Positions 13,094-15,563 of a stretch of 15,563 nt of DNA are shown here, in pieces. The first letter of the stretch is position 1. Every line of letters starts with the position of its first letter. The DNA is taken from contig CAZAXK010000013.1 in the NCBI GenBank assembly GCA_964489135.1, positions 1-15,563 of the forward strand, written 5' to 3'. The notes beneath the pieces were generated by a model, which saw nothing but the letters and a program-made list of their open reading frames with translations, had not been told where the DNA came from and ran no database searches. A program made the position numbers and the translations under genes. The stretch comes from JBBTQZ01 sp964489135. GTDB lineage: Bacteria > Patescibacteriota > Minisyncoccia > Phycocordibacterales > WO2-35-19.

Positions 13094-13170
13094 AAATTAT
13101 ACACTTTTTCGCGGTCGCGAAATTCTGTATAAATAATACACTTTCCCGCGGCCGCGGCTTTTTGTATAAA
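13094..13170. repeat. Two tandem 37-bp units with GC palindrome cores
   Basis: Unit 1 (13094-13133) and unit 2 (13131-13170) share AAATWATACACTTT at the left and TGTATAAA at the right, exactly 37 bp apart. Each centre is a GC palindrome in an AT-rich setting: TTTCGCGGTCGCGAAA (13107-13122, two central bases unpaired) and CCGCGGCCGCGG (13146-13157). In unit 1 the outer TTATACA (13097-13103) is also the inverse of TGTATAA (13126-13132). Unit 2 is followed by CTTTTTG on the plus strand. They lie between a plus-strand terminator and the 3' end of dnaB. Confidence 0.75.
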
Positions 13171-13191
13171 TTGAAATCTGGGTTCTGTGTA

Positions 13192-14574
13192 TCAAAACTC
13201 GCGGAAGTCGGCTTCGGCTCCGGTGAATTCGGCGCGCTCGAGGGGTTGGAAGGTGGCCTTGCGCTCGTTGAAGTAGAGCTCGACTTTGCCAGTCGCACCG
13301 TTGCGGTGTTTCTCGATCAGGATCTCTGCGATGTTGGTGCGCTCGGCTTCCTCCTTGCCTTTGTCTTCGCGATGGATAAACATCACCACATCGGCATCTT
13401 GCTCGATCGAGCCGGAATCGCGCAGGTCCGAGAGCTTGGGCTTGCCACCGCGCTGTTCGACCGCACGAGAAAGCTGAGAGAGTGCGAGCACGGGCACATC
13501 AAGCTCGCGGGCCAAATTCTTGAGCGAGCGCGAGATTTCGGTGACCTGCTGGACGACGTTGTCGCTACCGCGCGACTGGGTCGGGACCATAAGCTGAAGG
13601 TAGTCGACTACGATAAGGCCCAAGCCCTTTTCGTTCTTGAGGCGTCGGGCGACAGCGCGCATTTTGAGAATGTTGTTACCGGGTTGGTCATCGATATAAA
13701 TTGGCGCTTTGGCCAAGGTAGTCATCGAGTCTTGGAGCGCGGTCCAAATACTTTCGTCGGACTTGCTGAGGCGGCCGGTGCGCAGGGCCCAAGCATCGAC
13801 GTTGGATTGGGCGGCAAGCATTCTGTCGACCAACTGTTGTGAGCTCATTTCGAGAGAAAAGATTCCGACTGGTGTGTTGTGTACGACCGCGGTTTGTCTT
13901 GCGATATCCAGAGCAAGCGAGGTCTTACCGACGGATGGTCGAGCGGCCAAGATTATGAGATCGGACCTTTGCAGACCAGAGAGCTTATCGTCAAGCGATT
14001 GGAAGCCGGTCGAGACGCCACGCAGACCGCTGCCGGAATGATGCAATTTATCGAGTCGTTCCCATGCTTCATCAAGCTCGTCTTTGAGTGCGCTGAAGGT
14101 ATGGATACTCGCAATGTTGGTCACATCATAAATTTTCTTCTGGGCCTGATCGATGATCTGCTCGATCTCCTCGGCTTCGTCGTAGCCCAGTGCGGAGATA
14201 AAGTCGGCGGCACCAATCAGGTTGCGGGCGATGTGCTTCTTCTGCACGATATGAGCATAGTAAACCGCGTTCGATGAAGAGGGGACAGAGTTGACCAAGT
14301 CGGCCAAGTAGCCGGAGCCGCCAATTTCTTCGAGCAAATTCTTTTCCTTGAGGCGAGCAGAAATGGTGAGCAGGTCGGTTGGATTGCGCTTTTGGAAAAG
14401 CTCGAGCATCGTATCGAAAATCTGGCGATGCTTTTCGCTGTAGAAGGACTGTGAGTGCACGATATCGGTCACCTCGAACATCACTTCCGGACGAAGCATG
14501 ATAGACCCAAGCAATGCTCGCTCGGCTTCGCTGTTGTGAGGCGGTATACGGAGGTTGGTTTTTTTCTGTTCCAT
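13192..14574 (-). CDS. dnaB: Replicative DNA helicase DnaB
   Basis: Hexameric 5'-3' helicase at the replication fork. The N-terminal domain (PHNSEAERALLGSIML, then HRQIFDTMLEL) mediates the ring collar and primase contact. The RecA-like domain follows, with Walker A ARPSVGKTS (211-219, usual form GRPSMGKT), GIFSLEMSSQQLVDRM, Walker B LIVVDYLQLM (320-329), ALSQLSRAVEQRGGKPKLSDLRDSGSIEQDADVVMFIHR with the arginine finger region, and the DNA-contacting C-terminal EKHRNGATGKVEL. The 460 residues match the family, and no intein is present. A minus-strand TATGAT lies eight nt before the ATG and there is no SD. It is divergent from htpX. Confidence 0.97.
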   Translation of the reverse strand: MEQKKTNLRIPPHNSEAERALLGSIMLRPEVMFEVTDIVHSQSFYSEKHRQIFDTMLELFQKRNPTDLLTISARLKEKNLLEEIGGSGYLADLVNSVPSSSNAVYYAHIVQKKHIARNLIGAADFISALGYDEAEEIEQIIDQAQKKIYDVTNIASIHTFSALKDELDEAWERLDKLHHSGSGLRGVSTGFQSLDDKLSGLQRSDLIILAARPSVGKTSLALDIARQTAVVHNTPVGIFSLEMSSQQLVDRMLAAQSNVDAWALRTGRLSKSDESIWTALQDSMTTLAKAPIYIDDQPGNNILKMRAVARRLKNEKGLGLIVVDYLQLMVPTQSRGSDNVVQQVTEISRSLKNLARELDVPVLALSQLSRAVEQRGGKPKLSDLRDSGSIEQDADVVMFIHREDKGKEEAERTNIAEILIEKHRNGATGKVELYFNERKATFQPLERAEFTGAEADFREF

Positions 14575-14582
14575 TAGCCCAA

Positions 14583-14640
14583 ATCATACCCCAAAGAAAC
14601 TTTCGGACAAATTCAAAAAAGGGACAAGGTGTGGTAAATT
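14583..14640. promoter_or_regulatory. Back-to-back promoters of dnaB and htpX
   Basis: Minus strand: TTGTCC (14605-14610), 16-nt spacer, TATGAT (14583-14588) for dnaB. Plus strand: TTCAAA (14612-14617), 17-nt spacer, TAAATT (14635-14640, preceded by TGG) for htpX. The two -35 boxes are one nt apart, so polymerases would compete for the site. Confidence 0.5.
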
Positions 14641-14653
14641 AGGGGATAAGTCT

Positions 14654-15535
14654 ATGGCTTCTATCTATACACATCAATCTGAGAATACTTTCAAGACCTA
14701 CTTGCTCATGGGCTTGTTTTTCTTCCTGATTTTGGGCATTGGTTATTACTTCTCTTACTATTATGAAAATCCCGCTATCCTTTATTTCGCAGTTATTTTT
14801 AGCATAATCATGAACTTTACGAGTTATTGGTACTCGGACAAGATCGCTCTTGCTGTATCCAAAGCTCGGCCGGCAAGTAGAGAAGAATTTTTCGATCTAT
14901 ATACCGTTACCGAAAATCTAGCCATAACTGCTGGCCTGCCTATGCCAAGGATTTACGTAATAAACGACGATGCGCCGAACGCCTTTGCGACTGGTAGGGA
15001 CAAGGATCATGCAGTAGTCGCCGTCACGACCGGCCTATTGAGAAGACTCGAGCGCAACGAGCTCGAGGGAGTTATTGCTCACGAGCTATCGCATATTGGC
15101 AACAAAGATATTCTGCTCATGAGTGTGGTTGTTGTGCTTGTCGGAATGATCGCCATTATTTCGGATATGTTTACCCGCAGTATGCTTTGGGGCGGAAGTC
15201 GACGCGACGAGAACAAGGGTGGGGGAGTAGTGGCAATTATCGGGCTCGTGCTCGTTGTGCTCTCTCCAATTATTGCAACCTTGATCAAACTCGCGATCTC
15301 GCGCAAGCGCGAATACTTGGCCGATGCCTCGGCGGTACTACTTACCCGATATCCGGAGGGTCTTGCAAGTGCTCTCGAAAAAATTTCGGCCTATAAGGAA
15401 CCGATGAAGTCGGTGAGTGGTGCGACGGCACACCTCTTCATTTCCAACCCGTTTGGAGGTAAGTCGATCGGCAATCTGTTCTCTACTCACCCTCCAGTGG
15501 AAAAGCGCATCGCCATCCTGCGTGAGATGAGGTAA
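14654..15535 (+). CDS. htpX: Membrane zinc metalloprotease HtpX (M48 family)
   Basis: Cytoplasmic-facing protease that degrades misfolded membrane proteins. The 293 residues have membrane segments at about 15-35, 40-58, 153-172 and 191-214, the usual four. The zinc site is HELSH (143-147) with Glu220 in REYLADASAV. PNAFATG (109-115) is the conserved beta-strand motif of M48B. STHPPVEKRIAILR near the C-terminus is typical. Start: ATG at 14654, with AGGGG at 14641-14645 eight nt upstream, a usable SD; upstream in-frame codons fall in the promoter. The stop codon TAA is part of a -10-like TAAAAT for a possible next gene. Confidence 0.96.
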   Translation: MASIYTHQSENTFKTYLLMGLFFFLILGIGYYFSYYYENPAILYFAVIFSIIMNFTSYWYSDKIALAVSKARPASREEFFDLYTVTENLAITAGLPMPRIYVINDDAPNAFATGRDKDHAVVAVTTGLLRRLERNELEGVIAHELSHIGNKDILLMSVVVVLVGMIAIISDMFTRSMLWGGSRRDENKGGGVVAIIGLVLVVLSPIIATLIKLAISRKREYLADASAVLLTRYPEGLASALEKISAYKEPMKSVSGATAHLFISNPFGGKSIGNLFSTHPPVEKRIAILREMR

Positions 15536-15546
15536 AATATTGCTAA

Positions 15547-15563
15547 ATGAAGGTGAGAAGTGC
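15547..15563 (+). CDS. Possible start of a further gene (partial)
   Basis: ATG at 15547 opens a frame to the window end (MKVRS). TAAAAT at 15533-15538 ends eight nt before it, the same spacing seen upstream of uvrA, rmuC and dnaB. Only five codons are visible, so this is tentative. Confidence 0.3.

Noticed and set aside
13097..13170. CRISPR-like array
   Set aside because: There are only two units, with no unique spacers between them and diverged palindromic centres.
13162..13842. 226-codon open frame antisense to dnaB
   Set aside because: It mirrors dnaB codon structure on the other strand, and dnaB is unambiguous. The protein has no recognisable motif and no start signals.
14126..14587. 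153-codon frame overlapping dnaB on the same strand in another frame
   Set aside because: It lies inside the conserved N-terminal half of dnaB and its translation is Arg/Ser-rich without domain character.
14555..14653. N-terminal extension of htpX to 14555
   Set aside because: The extra residues are polar, overlap the dnaB start and both promoters, and are not part of HtpX. The ATG at 14654 has an SD and begins the typical N-terminus.

Overview
The window reads as chromosomal DNA of a Candidate Phyla Radiation bacterium (Patescibacteria), probably a Parcubacteria-type lineage. This is inferred from protein style, not from a marker gene. The UvrA, TruB, RecR and Tgt are divergent, RmuC, VKOR and YqeY are short stand-alone proteins, genes are tightly packed with overlapping stops, most starts lack Shine-Dalgarno sites, and GC-rich palindromes sit inside coding genes. 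TGA is used as a stop (uvrA, truB, recR), which argues against the TGA-recoded SR1/Gracilibacteria code. No tRNA, rRNA or CRISPR array was seen.

Layout. 1-2738 (+): 3'-part of tgt (tRNA queuosine base exchange), then uvrB 3 nt downstream. 2804-3096: a small SD-led unknown ORF closed by an intrinsic terminator, followed at once by an extended -10 promoter. 3106-6518 (+): uvrA and truB, coupled by an ATGA overlap. 6496-7425 (-): unknown HExxH protein, tail-to-tail with truB. 7549-8943 (+): zwf, convergent with yqeY (8940-9386, -). 9507-11002 (+): rmuC and rplU. 11011-11122: three stem-loops between convergent genes. 11129-12324 (-): recR followed by a VKOR-family membrane protein. 12423-13034 (+): an exported HExxH protein with its own promoter and terminator. 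13094-13170: two tandem 37-bp palindromic units. 13192-14574 (-): dnaB, divergent from htpX (14654-15535, +). A further gene may start at 15547.

Functionally this is a housekeeping region. It holds nucleotide excision repair (uvrA, uvrB), recombination and replication (recR, rmuC, dnaB), tRNA modification (tgt, truB), translation (rplU), NADPH supply (zwf), and envelope quality control or thiol oxidation (htpX, VKOR, two putative metallopeptidases).

The most notable signal is a family of C/G-rich palindromic elements. They lie in frame inside tgt, uvrA and truB, with related stem-loops between rplU and VKOR and a possible eroded copy in uvrB. In tgt the palindrome is joined to what looks like the C-terminal end of a DUF559/Vsr-like endonuclease that runs straight into the Tgt fold. 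This suggests a mobile element that persists inside essential proteins by staying translatable, comparable in principle to the Rickettsia palindromic elements. A second theme is that TATAAT-like boxes lie only 6-14 nt from most start codons, which predicts mainly leaderless or near-leaderless mRNAs.
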